From: CAZWDL01 sp964632995
Lineage (GTDB): Bacteria > Bacteroidota > Bacteroidia > Chitinophagales > Saprospiraceae
Direction of reading: 5' to 3'
NCBI GenBank assembly: GCA_964632995.1
Contig: CAZWDL010000049.1
Coordinates: 1-47,403 of the forward strand
Length of the DNA stretch: 47,403 nt
Of this stretch, positions 1-8,087 are shown piece after piece. The notes beneath the pieces are model-generated. The model had not been told where the DNA came from and did no database searches. It was given only the letters and a program-made list of their open reading frames with translations. The position numbers and the translations under genes were made by a program. Within the stretch, counting starts at the first letter, position 1; each line of letters begins with the position of its first letter.

Positions 1-146
1 TGAGGAAAAAACCCCCTCTTCAAAATGCTAATTAACTTAATACACAGTGTACTAGTGCTCTGTCCCAAAAGTAACTGTCGGTAATTCTGGCCTCTTTTGG
101 CGCTGGGCTTCGGGAACTAAATAATTAATACGTTTTCGGAAGACTG

Positions 147-370
147 TTTTGGCGGTAGACAAGGCGCGAGAAGGGAAGATAGCCGTAGCTGAATGTCGTC
201 AGGTTAAGCTATCTGTTGTTAAAACACAAACCCTGGTTTCTTTCGGAAGGTCAGGAAATTCAGGGGGTCGCTTTGGGGCGGCCCCCTGAATACACCGGGC
301 CAAAATCCTTAACCTGACGACATTCAGCCGTAGCTACCTGACCTGCGAGCAACGAAGTATACCGCGAAAA
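147..370. repeat. REP-like intergenic repeat, copy A (interrupted)
   Basis: Once the inner element at 191-325 is removed, the sequence reads closely along the copy at 7957-8035. Shared blocks are ttttggc near the left end, tagac(a/g)aggcg, atagcc(g/t)tagctac in the middle and aacgaagtata near the right end. The ends are imperfectly inverted (ttttggcggta against tataccgcgaaaa). A further inverted pair, ggcctctttt at 89-98 and aaaagaggcc at 366-375, may mark a larger unit. No coding capacity is seen. Confidence 0.6.
191..325. mobile_element. 135-bp MITE-like element with 17-bp TIRs and 10-bp duplication
   Basis: Perfect inverted repeats gaatgtcgtcaggttaa (191-207) and ttaacctgacgacattc (309-325) bound the element. 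The 10-mer agccgtagct occurs directly outside both ends (181-190 and 326-335), as expected of a target-site duplication. Because that 10-mer starts agc and ends gct, the inverted repeat can be extended by 3 bp, so the exact boundary is ambiguous. The interior holds a second hairpin (ttcagggggtcgc against gcggccccctgaa, one mismatch, about 251-294). There is no ORF for a transposase, so it would be non-autonomous. Confidence 0.8.
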
Positions 371-483
371 GAGGCCGCGAAAAGTGTCAAGCATTCAAGC
401 ATTTAATGTCCGTCGCTAAACTCTTTACAGGCCTGCTACAACCAAAACCGGGTACTCCTGTTTAACAAGATAAAATTCTGCTC

Positions 484-2697
484 ATGAGCAGTTTCCGATT
501 TCTGCCCATTGTGTGTATACTGCTGTTCAATTCAGTTGTCTTTCCGGATCGTCCTGAACAGAACAACCTACAGGTCAGCGACCGTTTCTCAGCAGAACAA
601 CTGGTCAAGGATATCTTTCTGAAAAGTAAGTGCAAAAATGTCGACAACATAAGCAGTTTCGGCAACGAAAAAAGCGTCGGTTTCTTTGAAGGCGCCGCCG
701 ATATCATTGGGTTTTCGGAAGGCATCCTCCTGTCGAGCGGGGATATTGACCTGGCAGCCGGCCCCAACGATTCGGCCGAGGCTACCCAATCCTTCGGCGA
801 GAACTCCGGCGATCCCGATATCGACCGGCTGGCTGACGGCCCCGTGTTCGACGCTGCCGGGATTGAGTTTGACTTTGTACCACTCAGAAACCGAGTGAGC
901 TTCCGCTACGTTTTCGCATCGGAAGAGTACTGCGAATTCGTGGACAGCCGCTTCAACGACCTCTTTGGCTTTTTTGTCAGCGGTCCGGGGATTGACGGAC
1001 CGTTCGCCAACGGCGCTATTAATGTCGCCCTGGTGCCCGACACCGATGAATTTGTCGCCATCAACAGCGTGAATCATCGCAGAAATACCGATTACTATAT
1101 CAAAAACGAACTGGAGGACGATACCCGCCGCTGCGGGATACTCTACAACCCCGCTTTTCTGGACGACATTGAATACGACGGCTTTACCATTCCCCTGACT
1201 GCCAGCTTCGATGTCATCCCCTGCGAAACCTATCGCATCCGCCTGGTCGTAGCCGATGTAAGCGATGACAAACTCGATTCCGCCGTTTTTCTCGAAACTA
1301 AAAGCTTCGACATTGGAGACCCGGTGACGGTAAGGGCGGAAGTGGAAGGCAGCAGCGAGCCGGTAGCGGTGGAAACCTGCCGCGACGGCCGCTTCGTATT
1401 TGAAAGGGGAAATTTGTCGGCAGCCGGTGACGCTATCATCGTCAACTATACCATCAGTGGTAGCAGCAGCGCTGTTAATGGTGAAGATTTTAATCCCATC
1501 CCCGGAACCATTGTTATTCCTGGAGGGCGACAAACCGCCACATTACCTATTGAAATCATCGCCGACCAACTGGAGGAAGACAGGGAAAGCCTTCAACTGG
1601 AACTCGATTACCCCTGCGACTGTATCGATGCAGATAGCTCCGCCCTGATCATCTCCGATCTCAAGCCGCCGGTAGCCAGGGTTCCTGTCATTGAAGCCTG
1701 CCCGGGACAACCCTTCACTATTCGACCGGAAATCAGCGGCGCCGCACCGCCCTATACAATAGCGTGGGAAGACGGCAGCAGCGGCCCCGTCCTTTTCGCT
1801 TCGGTCGATCAGCCTACCACCTTCGCCTTTTCGGTCACCGATGCCTGTGGCAGCCTGGGCGACTTCAGCGCCGGGGTGAATGTCCAGCCGCCACCCACCG
1901 CCAGCCTCAGCGGCATGGCCACCTTCTGCGAAGGCGTAGAGTCCCTTCTGGAAGTGCAACTACAGGGAAATCCCCCCTGGTCGCTGGGCTATCGCATTGA
2001 TGGGACGGAAGCAGCCCTCATCAATGACATCAACACCACACCTTTTCATATAACCGTCACCCAGGCCGGTTTGTACGAACTGAGTGCCTTCAGCGATGCT
2101 TCCTGCACCGGAATAGTGAGTGGCCAGGCTACCGTTCCGGCCAGTGATCTTCAGGTAGAACTCAACAAGCAGGATCCTTCCTGCATCAATACCCAGGACG
2201 GCAGCATTCAATTGTCCGTTTTTGGTGGCAGCCCCCCTTACGCTATTGAATGGAATCAGAATATGGACGACCCCGAACAGCCTTCCGGTCTCACTCAGGG
2301 TGTATATGCGGTTAGCGTTACCGATAGACAGGGCTGCCGGACGTCCGGGCAAATCACCCTCCAGCCCCGCATCCAACGTGCCGCCGACTGCGCCAATCTC
2401 CTGCTCTACGCTCCCACCGCCTTCTCCCCTAACGGCGACGGCATCAATGACGAGTTTCGGCTCTTTCCCGGTCCTGACAATTTCATCGGCCGCGTCCGCC
2501 TGCTCCAGATCTTCGATCGCTGGGGTAACCTGGTGTACGAAAAAAAGGAATTTCTACCCGACGCCTCCGCTACCCTTTGGAATGGTGATTTTCGGGGCCG
2601 GCCCATGTCCAATGGCGTCTTCGTCTGGCGCGCCGAAGTGCTCCTGAAGGACGGTAGTTCGAAGACCGTTAGTAGAGAGGTTCTTATCGTTCGTTGA
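484..2697 (+). CDS. Choice-of-anchor L / T9SS type B secreted surface protein
   Basis: A 737-residue secreted protein. Residues 1-20 are hydrophobic and fit a signal peptide, although no clear cleavage motif is seen. Residues about 40-270 resemble the choice-of-anchor L domain (SEGILLSSGDI, FRYVFASEEYCEFV, NDLFGFFVSGPGI). About 275-395 looks like a Calx-beta/immunoglobulin-like fold, followed by PKD- and SprB-like modules (GGSPPYAIEW, LTQGVYAVSVTD). The last 95 residues carry the gliding-motility C-terminal (type B sorting) domain, with FSPNGDGINDEF, IFDRWGNLVY and the LIVR end. Such domains direct export through the type IX system and surface attachment or release. No neighbour on the same strand belongs with it. 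The role is inferred to be adhesion or surface display; the ligand is unknown. Confidence 0.88.
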   Translation: MSSFRFLPIVCILLFNSVVFPDRPEQNNLQVSDRFSAEQLVKDIFLKSKCKNVDNISSFGNEKSVGFFEGAADIIGFSEGILLSSGDIDLAAGPNDSAEATQSFGENSGDPDIDRLADGPVFDAAGIEFDFVPLRNRVSFRYVFASEEYCEFVDSRFNDLFGFFVSGPGIDGPFANGAINVALVPDTDEFVAINSVNHRRNTDYYIKNELEDDTRRCGILYNPAFLDDIEYDGFTIPLTASFDVIPCETYRIRLVVADVSDDKLDSAVFLETKSFDIGDPVTVRAEVEGSSEPVAVETCRDGRFVFERGNLSAAGDAIIVNYTISGSSSAVNGEDFNPIPGTIVIPGGRQTATLPIEIIADQLEEDRESLQLELDYPCDCIDADSSALIISDLKPPVARVPVIEACPGQPFTIRPEISGAAPPYTIAWEDGSSGPVLFASVDQPTTFAFSVTDACGSLGDFSAGVNVQPPPTASLSGMATFCEGVESLLEVQLQGNPPWSLGYRIDGTEAALINDINTTPFHITVTQAGLYELSAFSDASCTGIVSGQATVPASDLQVELNKQDPSCINTQDGSIQLSVFGGSPPYAIEWNQNMDDPEQPSGLTQGVYAVSVTDRQGCRTSGQITLQPRIQRAADCANLLLYAPTAFSPNGDGINDEFRLFPGPDNFIGRVRLLQIFDRWGNLVYEKKEFLPDASATLWNGDFRGRPMSNGVFVWRAEVLLKDGSSKTVSREVLIVR

Positions 2698-2877
2698 AAA
2701 AAAGTGATCTGAAGGAATGGAAAGGTTCTGAGGTCGTTCTTTGATTGTTCTTCGGTGGTTTTCCTCCCAGACTGTCCCGCCTATCCCTGGAAAGTCCTCG
2801 TGCTGTGGATTATCGACTGTTTATGGTTCTGCCCGGCCATGAGACACTGAAATCATGAATCAATGCCTCTTTGTTCT

Positions 2878-4224
2878 TTAGTCTCTCAACAACCACCCCG
2901 TCAGTCCATCGGGGGCGCGCACCAACTGAAAATCGCCGGCCTGTCCAAGTACCTCTACACTGGTATCTGATCCCAGGGTCGTTAGAGGCATAGCAGCGGG
3001 CAGCGGCTCAATCAGCATTTCACGAGTGCTGTCAATAGCCAGTTGCCGCAGGGGGCGATCGGCCGTTTCGATCTGGTTAGCAGCCACGTAGCCCATCTCG
3101 CCATCCGGCAAACGCACGCGATACCAGCGTCCGCTGGCGGCTTCAATGCGCAGGGGTAAGTGGCGCGAGAGCACCTGGCGGGTTTCAGCCTGAAATGCCG
3201 GCGCACTTTGCAAGCGGGCCGGAGAAACGAGGATGCGCCCCAGTTGTCCTAGCAGGCTCGTATCGGCGCGCAGCTCGGGCAGCTCATCAGGCAGGCGGGC
3301 CACATAAGGCTGCGGGTCCACCGCACCGTAGTTCCAGCGGTAAATACCGAAATGCAAATGCGGACTGGTGCCGGCGGCATTACCAGTATTGCCCACCCAG
3401 CCGATGGTATCCCCCGGACGAACGATGGCCCCGGTTTCCACCAGCTGGCTGTCGAGGTGGGCGTAGTAGATACTTTGACGGCGACGTTGATCCCGTAGCC
3501 AGACCTGCTTGCCCCCCAGACCGCGGTTGCGGGTACGCACGATTCCTTCGGTAACCGCTACCACAGGAGTACCGCGACGGGCAAAGATATCGATGCCCTC
3601 ATGCCGGCGACGCCCCGCATCGCGCGGATCGCCAAAAAAGCTCCAGATATCGGTGTTGCCTTTACTACTGACGGGGAAAAAACCGTAGGCAGGCTGTTGC
3701 AGCAACTCAATGGTGTAACGACAGTCAGCCAACAGCTCCGGTTGCAGGCGCAGTACAAAACGTCCAGGATCTTCAGGCTCGTAAGACAGACTATCGAGTG
3801 AGGAAGCGTCGGTGCTTAATGCAGGCTGGTAGTTCGCAGTGCTATCGGTCAGTTCTATACGAAAAAGGTCGACGAATAACTTGACAGTGGAAGGCTTGCG
3901 GTCCAAACGGATTTGCATACGCTCACCGGCTTGTAATTCAAACCGGAAAGCGGCAGCCTCAGGCGCCTCGGCGCGAAAATGACCTGTTTCCCGGAAAGGC
4001 CCATTGATGAAGGTGCTGTCTTCCAAAGCACTCCGGCCGGCCTGTTGCCAGGCTTCCACCATTCTAGTATCCCCCAGTCCGCTATCTTCCAGCGCCTGCA
4101 CATAGGCTTCTCGAGGGGTTTGCTTTTTGAAGGGTTTCTCCAGTGAGGGGCCTTCCTCACAGGTGGATAGCACTAATAAGACCGCAGAGAAAAAAAGGAA
4201 CTGATTTCGTATATTGAGTATCAT
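2878..4224 (-). CDS. M23 family metallopeptidase lipoprotein with C-terminal SH3-like domain
   Basis: 448 residues. A lipobox-like end of the signal peptide (LVLSTC, Cys22) predicts a lipoprotein. Residues 190-310 form a LytM/M23 domain with the zinc and catalytic residues in place: H208 and D212 in HEGIDIF, H256 in YAHLD, and H289/H291 in HLHFG. Residues about 340-448 look like one or two SH3-type wall-binding modules (WYRVRLPDGEMGYV, LTGWLL). The family cleaves peptidoglycan cross-bridges. The intact active site argues for a real endopeptidase rather than an EnvC/NlpD-type activator. It is transcribed alone, tail to tail with the upstream surface protein. Confidence 0.88.
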   Translation of the reverse strand: MILNIRNQFLFFSAVLLVLSTCEEGPSLEKPFKKQTPREAYVQALEDSGLGDTRMVEAWQQAGRSALEDSTFINGPFRETGHFRAEAPEAAAFRFELQAGERMQIRLDRKPSTVKLFVDLFRIELTDSTANYQPALSTDASSLDSLSYEPEDPGRFVLRLQPELLADCRYTIELLQQPAYGFFPVSSKGNTDIWSFFGDPRDAGRRRHEGIDIFARRGTPVVAVTEGIVRTRNRGLGGKQVWLRDQRRRQSIYYAHLDSQLVETGAIVRPGDTIGWVGNTGNAAGTSPHLHFGIYRWNYGAVDPQPYVARLPDELPELRADTSLLGQLGRILVSPARLQSAPAFQAETRQVLSRHLPLRIEAASGRWYRVRLPDGEMGYVAANQIETADRPLRQLAIDSTREMLIEPLPAAMPLTTLGSDTSVEVLGQAGDFQLVRAPDGLTGWLLRD

Positions 4225-4607
4225 ATGGGCATGCGATGGAGGAAAAAGTCAAAGCTACATAATTACAATCGTACTGCCGAATGGTTTTTCTCATGACGTG
4301 TTTCAGATTACTAAATGCAGGAACTGTGAACTGCCAAAGACCAAATAGGTAAAGTCCAGTGGTGAAGGAACAAAATTGCTGATCATGTTATCAGCTTGTA
4401 TTTACTTGATCTTCAAATAGATGTATTTGCATTAAAGTATCGGTTACTCGTGTCCTTCACCATTTGCTAATTGCTAAGTTTTAAAGTTAAGACATTCAGA
4501 AGCAGGGATTAACTGATCTTTATATCAAATGATAGTAATATGACGATCCAGGACAAATTTATCAGCCCTTTGATAACCTCCGGATTTGAAAACTATTTCG
4601 CGCTGAG
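4225..4607. other. Intergenic, AT-rich, no gene seen
   Basis: About 380 bp upstream of the M23 gene with stops in all frames and no recognisable product. It leads into the two gene remnants at 4608-4748 and 4995-5205, so it may itself be degraded coding DNA. Confidence 0.5.
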
Positions 4608-4748
4608 ATGAAAGCGGCCGGCGAACCGATTGAAAAGATCATTCGCTATACGGATTTGAGTGAAGAGAAAATTGAAAGACTTAATGCCGGTCGGTCATCG
4701 TACAGCATCATGCTTTCGGCGCCGGCTCGCCTTTTGTTCTCGACATAA
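4608..4748 (+). pseudogene. C-terminal remnant of PD-(D/E)XK (Rpn-like) transposase/nuclease protein
   Basis: A 46-codon frame begins MKAAGEPIEKIIRYTDLS and continues EEKIERL. This resembles the short helical C-terminal tail (EMK..G..IE.I...TGLS.EEI..L) shared by Rpn-type recombination-promoting nuclease/putative transposase proteins of Bacteroidota. An in-frame TGA lies a few codons upstream and no nuclease domain precedes it. It is therefore either a leftover fragment or a chance small ORF. Its extension past ERL is not typical of the family. Identification is from the motif only. Confidence 0.4.
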
Positions 4749-4994
4749 AGAAGTCATGAAGAACACGCAAACAAATAGTTAGTGCAACTTCAGAGCCGTG
4801 AACATGTTGCGCCACGTGTACGAGCAGTAAAGCAAAATACAGCCGCCGTTGCTCCATTTCCTCTTGCTCTATATGGTGGTGGAAGTAACAGGCCTAAATA
4901 TCTCCTATGTTAATCTTCTTCCTCATGGTGTTCTTCCGGTCGATAAGGTAGTTCTATTATTGAGTTTAAATACTTTGGGAATAATTCGTAAAGT

Positions 4995-5205
4995 ATGACA
5001 ACTCAAAAATACAACCGGATTAAGCGGGTTCTGAAACAGAAGAAAAAAACTGGTAAATGGCTGGCTGACCAATTAGGTGACGATATCTCGCTGGTGCCGT
5101 AACGTTCAACAACCAAGTCTGAAAACGCTGTTTCAAATTGCTGAATTGCTGGATATAGAAGCTAGAGAGTTAATTGAAGTTAGTCAAGCCAGCGATAATA
5201 AATAA
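4995..5205 (+). pseudogene. Frameshifted XRE-family helix-turn-helix regulator
   Basis: The frame from ATG 4995 reads MTTQKYNRIKRVLKQKKKTG, then KWLADQLGDDIS, and stops at 5100-5102. The +1 frame continues with SRWCRNVQQPSLKTLFQIAE (from 5086), then LLDIEARELIEVSQASDNK and a stop at 5203-5205. Together these give the small XRE regulators of Bacteroidota (NRIK.VL...WLA..LG....VSRWC.N..QPSL..L..IA.LL). A few residues of the recognition-helix region (T-V before SRWC) are missing at the frame change, so this is a small deletion. The product is unlikely to bind DNA. Confidence 0.7.
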
Positions 5206-5242
5206 TGTATTCTCCATATCTTTCCACCATCACCAATACCAA

Positions 5243-5971
5243 ATGGCAATGTCCATAAACACCTCCCTCCCCTGCCTGCTCCTCCTCCTTTCCCTGTTCT
5301 TCTGCCGTCAGGCCGACGCCCAGGCCATGTGGCTGGTGCTGATTTTCGGTGACGAGGCCGCCTCGGAGCAGTTCCACTTCAGTATTGACGCCGGCCTCAA
5401 TGTTTCCAACCTCAGCGGTTATGAGGACGGCAGGACGAAACTGGGCGTCAACTACGGGGTAGGCGCCCACCTGAAGCTGAGCGATCGCTGGTCGCTGGTT
5501 ACGGAGTTCAAGCCTTTCTCCACAAAGGGGGTCCGCGATATAGAAAACCCGATCGATCTGCCGGAGGAGGCCGTCGACAGCGAGGTGAAGAGCAAAGCCA
5601 TCCTGAATTACCTCGAAGTTCCTGTAATGGCGCGATACTGGCTGAATGATGTTTTGTACTTTTCAACAGGTCCTCAAATCAGCTTCCTGTTGAGCGCCCG
5701 GCAACGCACCTCGATCGTACTGCCCGGCGGCACCTCCGTAGACGTAAAACAGGACCTGAGGGACCTTTTCCGGGGCATCGACTTCATTATCCCCCTGGAG
5801 GCCGGTTACAAATTCATTCTAAACGAAGAGAAAAACAAACAGCTTGACCTGCGGCTGCGCTACAACTTCGGGCTCAGCGAGGTATTCGAAGCGGATACGG
5901 GGCTCTCCGCCCGCACGTCCACCTTTCAGTTGATACTGACGCTGCCGTTTTTGAAAACGGAAGGGGAATGA
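5243..5971 (+). CDS. Outer membrane beta-barrel protein (porin-family-like)
   Basis: I place the start at ATG 5243, because the resulting protein (242 residues) begins with a standard signal peptide (MAMSINTSLPCLLLLLSLFF, then ADAQA). An earlier frame start at 5174 would add 23 residues that overlap the decayed regulator. The mature part has alternating barrel strands (FHFSIDAGLNVSNLSGY, YGVGAHLKLSDRWSLVTEFK, LDLRLRYNFGLSEVF) and a typical 180-220 residue barrel length. It resembles the Bacteroidota porin family/outer membrane beta-barrel proteins (PF13568 type). The substrate is unknown. It ends one base before the convergent neighbour's stop. Confidence 0.75.
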   Translation: MAMSINTSLPCLLLLLSLFFCRQADAQAMWLVLIFGDEAASEQFHFSIDAGLNVSNLSGYEDGRTKLGVNYGVGAHLKLSDRWSLVTEFKPFSTKGVRDIENPIDLPEEAVDSEVKSKAILNYLEVPVMARYWLNDVLYFSTGPQISFLLSARQRTSIVLPGGTSVDVKQDLRDLFRGIDFIIPLEAGYKFILNEEKNKQLDLRLRYNFGLSEVFEADTGLSARTSTFQLILTLPFLKTEGE

Positions 5972-7228
5972 TTATTGCCTCGCCTTCGCATCATCAAAGA
6001 TAGAATACCCCACTCCCCATTCGATATAATCCGCTACCGCTCCGTTCATGGTTTTCAGGGCGGCGTAGGCGAAGACGTGCGGCGTCAGGCGGGCGCGCAG
6101 GCCGCCGCGGATGTACATGTTGCCCCGGGCCTGCTTTTTCGCTTCGTTTTGAAACGGATACAGTCCCAGTTGCGCGAAAATGCTGAAGCGCTCGATAAAG
6201 AGCTCGTAGCCGAAGGCGACGCCGACGGTGCTCCTGTCCCACACCGACGGATCCGAGCCTTCCGGATAGCTCTCGCCCAGGGAGCCGTCGAAGTGGTAAT
6301 TCAGGCCGATACTGTAGGCGCCCACGCGGCCGTGCTTGCGCGACCATTCGGCGGCCAGCGTATTGGCGAAGTAAGCCGGACCGCGGATATCGTCTTCCCC
6401 CTCTAGCGTCGTATCGCGGGAGGTGGTGTTCCAGCCGGCGGCGGCGAAGAGATTCAGGATGCTGTAGCCTTTAAACTTCGGCACGTCACGTTCGATGAAT
6501 TCGGGCCGTACCGGCGGCTGGTAATCCGGTCGCTGCTGCTTGGTGAAGTTCTTGACAGGGTTGTAGTGGTAAACCAGTCCGAGATTAAAGCCCAGCAGGT
6601 TGACCCCCAGGTTCGGCGTGCGGGTGCGGCCGTTGGAGAAGTGCACCAGGTTGAAGCCGAAGTCCAGGTCCAGCCGCCGGGATAATCGCCAGTAGGCGAC
6701 GGCGGCGAAGTCAAAGTAGGCGAGTATCCGGGAGCCGACGGCGTCGTTATAAGGATTGGTAATCGGATCATAGGGATTGAGGTCGTAGGTGACGCCCGCC
6801 GCCACATCCACGTTGAAGTGGAAAGTCCGTTTGCGGTTCCACGTCACGGGCAGGGCCGTCCAGGCAAACAATCCGGAGGGCTGGCCGATCAGGTTATCTG
6901 TTTCGCGATCGTCGAAGACGAAGGAGGAGAACCCGAAGCCGTACTGCGGATAGTTAAGCATCTGCTCCCAGGTGTACATGCCGGTGGTCTGCCAACCTAC
7001 GCGCAGGTCCAGGGCGGTATAACCGGAGGCCGAAAAAAGGTCCTTCACCCAGTCGTTTTTCGAACTGGTCGCATTAGAGCCGCGGTGGATATCCAGCTTG
7101 ACGATATTGAAGAACCCGTAGTTCCGGGTGGTATCCAGCCGTTCGGGGGTAAATTTGGAAAACTCCTGGCTGTATCCGGCGCTACCGATCAGCAGACTGA
7201 GGAGTAGAATGAGGATCTGTCTTTTCAT
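5972..7228 (-). CDS. PagL-like acyloxyacyl hydrolase family outer membrane barrel
   Basis: 418 residues from ATG 7228, which gives a clean signal peptide (MKRQILILLLSLLIGSAGYSQ is 21 residues). A TTG at 7255 in frame is a less likely start. The N-terminal half matches the Bacteroidota acyloxyacyl hydrolase/lipid A 3-O-deacylase group: LRVGWQT, NYPQYGFGFS, NPYDPITNP, VGSRILAYFDF and HFSNGRTRTPNLGVN. The His and Ser of the PagL HxSN signature are H196 and S198, but the place of the catalytic Glu (14 after His) is Asn210. The second half (from about 260) is a further barrel-like region (SRKHGRVGAYSIGLNYHFDG). It lies 23 bp downstream of the PEGA lipoprotein gene, probably in one operon. Lipid A deacylation is a family inference only. 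Confidence 0.72.
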   Translation of the reverse strand: MKRQILILLLSLLIGSAGYSQEFSKFTPERLDTTRNYGFFNIVKLDIHRGSNATSSKNDWVKDLFSASGYTALDLRVGWQTTGMYTWEQMLNYPQYGFGFSSFVFDDRETDNLIGQPSGLFAWTALPVTWNRKRTFHFNVDVAAGVTYDLNPYDPITNPYNDAVGSRILAYFDFAAVAYWRLSRRLDLDFGFNLVHFSNGRTRTPNLGVNLLGFNLGLVYHYNPVKNFTKQQRPDYQPPVRPEFIERDVPKFKGYSILNLFAAAGWNTTSRDTTLEGEDDIRGPAYFANTLAAEWSRKHGRVGAYSIGLNYHFDGSLGESYPEGSDPSVWDRSTVGVAFGYELFIERFSIFAQLGLYPFQNEAKKQARGNMYIRGGLRARLTPHVFAYAALKTMNGAVADYIEWGVGYSIFDDAKARQ

Positions 7229-7251
7229 AATGCTTTTCAGGTCAGTGAGCG

Positions 7252-7644
7252 TCAAGGTTTTTTCTCCAAATCATACTCAATTTTACGCGGCCGGGGCCGG
7301 TAAATGTGCCCGTCGGCAAAATCGACCAGCAATGCGAGGCCGAAGGTAGAGACGACATCGGCGATCACATAAGGCGCAGAAGGCCGGCGCAGAATGGTGT
7401 ACTCCACGGGTTGATACCCCTCCGCTTCCAGTCGAAGCGTACTCCCGTGCTGAATCCGCCGCGGCGGCAGCTTAATCGCATCGGGCGCTTCGCCAATGTA
7501 TTCGCCGTCGAGATACACCTCGGCCGACTGTCCGCTCTCGGACCGGAGGACCAAAGTATTGGACCAGCCGCCGATGATGGTGGCGCAACTGCTTAGGTAC
7601 AGCCCCGAAAGAAAGAGTAGACAAAGCTTGATTATTGATGACAT
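7252..7644 (-). CDS. PEGA-domain lipoprotein
   Basis: 130 residues with a lipoprotein signal peptide (LSGLYLSSC, Cys20, followed by ATIIGG). Residues 38-90 read as a PEGA-type beta-domain (AEVYLDGEYIGEAPDAIKLP, then LRLEAEGYQPVEYTI), a module usually found in surface or periplasmic proteins. A short hydrophobic stretch, VIADVVSTFGLALLVDF, follows. It precedes the PagL-like barrel on the same strand and probably shares its transcript. No enzymatic function is indicated. Confidence 0.72.
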   Translation of the reverse strand: MSSIIKLCLLFLSGLYLSSCATIIGGWSNTLVLRSESGQSAEVYLDGEYIGEAPDAIKLPPRRIQHGSTLRLEAEGYQPVEYTILRRPSAPYVIADVVSTFGLALLVDFADGHIYRPRPRKIEYDLEKKP

Positions 7645-7706
7645 CTTTGTATAAGTTTGGCAATATCCAAAAAGGTATATGTTACTGACCGTCCTTTGTC
7701 CACCGG

Positions 7707-7856
7707 CCGGAAAAGACTCGGGGACAGGGGGAAAAGGGGACTTGGGGACAGGGGGACTTGGAGAATAGGAGAACGATCATTTCTCATGAACTCCTAATGG
7801 TCCGTGGGTTCCCATTCCCCCTCTCTCCCAGCCCCCTAGTCTCCAGGTCTTTTCGG
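7707..7856. repeat. Imperfect palindrome with G-rich and C-rich arms
   Basis: The left arm starts ccggaaaagac and contains two ggggacaggggg blocks (7720-7760). The right arm is the C-rich counterpart (cattccccctctctcccag, then gccccctagtctcc) ending gtcttttcgg. The arms pair imperfectly over about 50 nt each. It lies upstream of the PEGA lipoprotein gene. No coding content. Confidence 0.5.
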
Positions 7857-7912
7857 GTCCAATAAGAATTGGAGAGGCAATCGAGATTTTAGGTTAAATT
7901 AAATCTGTCCGG

Positions 7913-8078
7913 GTAAGTGCCTGGACAAAATTGGGTCACCATTAGATTGAGATGGATTTTTGGCTTAGACGAGGCGAAAAACGCAGGCATAGCCTTAGCT
8001 ACGACGAGTATTTTCAACGAAGTATAAGCCAAAAAGCCGCTCAAGATAATATGTGATTTAATTTGTCCAGGCACTTAC
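7913..8078. repeat. 166-bp imperfect palindrome containing REP-like copy B (7957-8035)
   Basis: The outer arms are gtaagtgcctggacaaaatt at 7913-7932 and the inverse, aatttgtccaggcacttac, ending at 8078, one base different. Pairing continues less perfectly inward to the 79-bp core (7957-8035), which matches the repeat at the start of the window. Being almost wholly palindromic and sited between genes, it is either a MITE-like element or a family of structured repeats. Confidence 0.6.
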
Positions 8079-8087
8079 TTACTTCAC

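Noticed and set aside
589..1533. 314-residue minus-strand ORF in the surface protein gene
   Set aside because: Mirror frame of a well-supported secreted protein with domain signatures on the plus strand.
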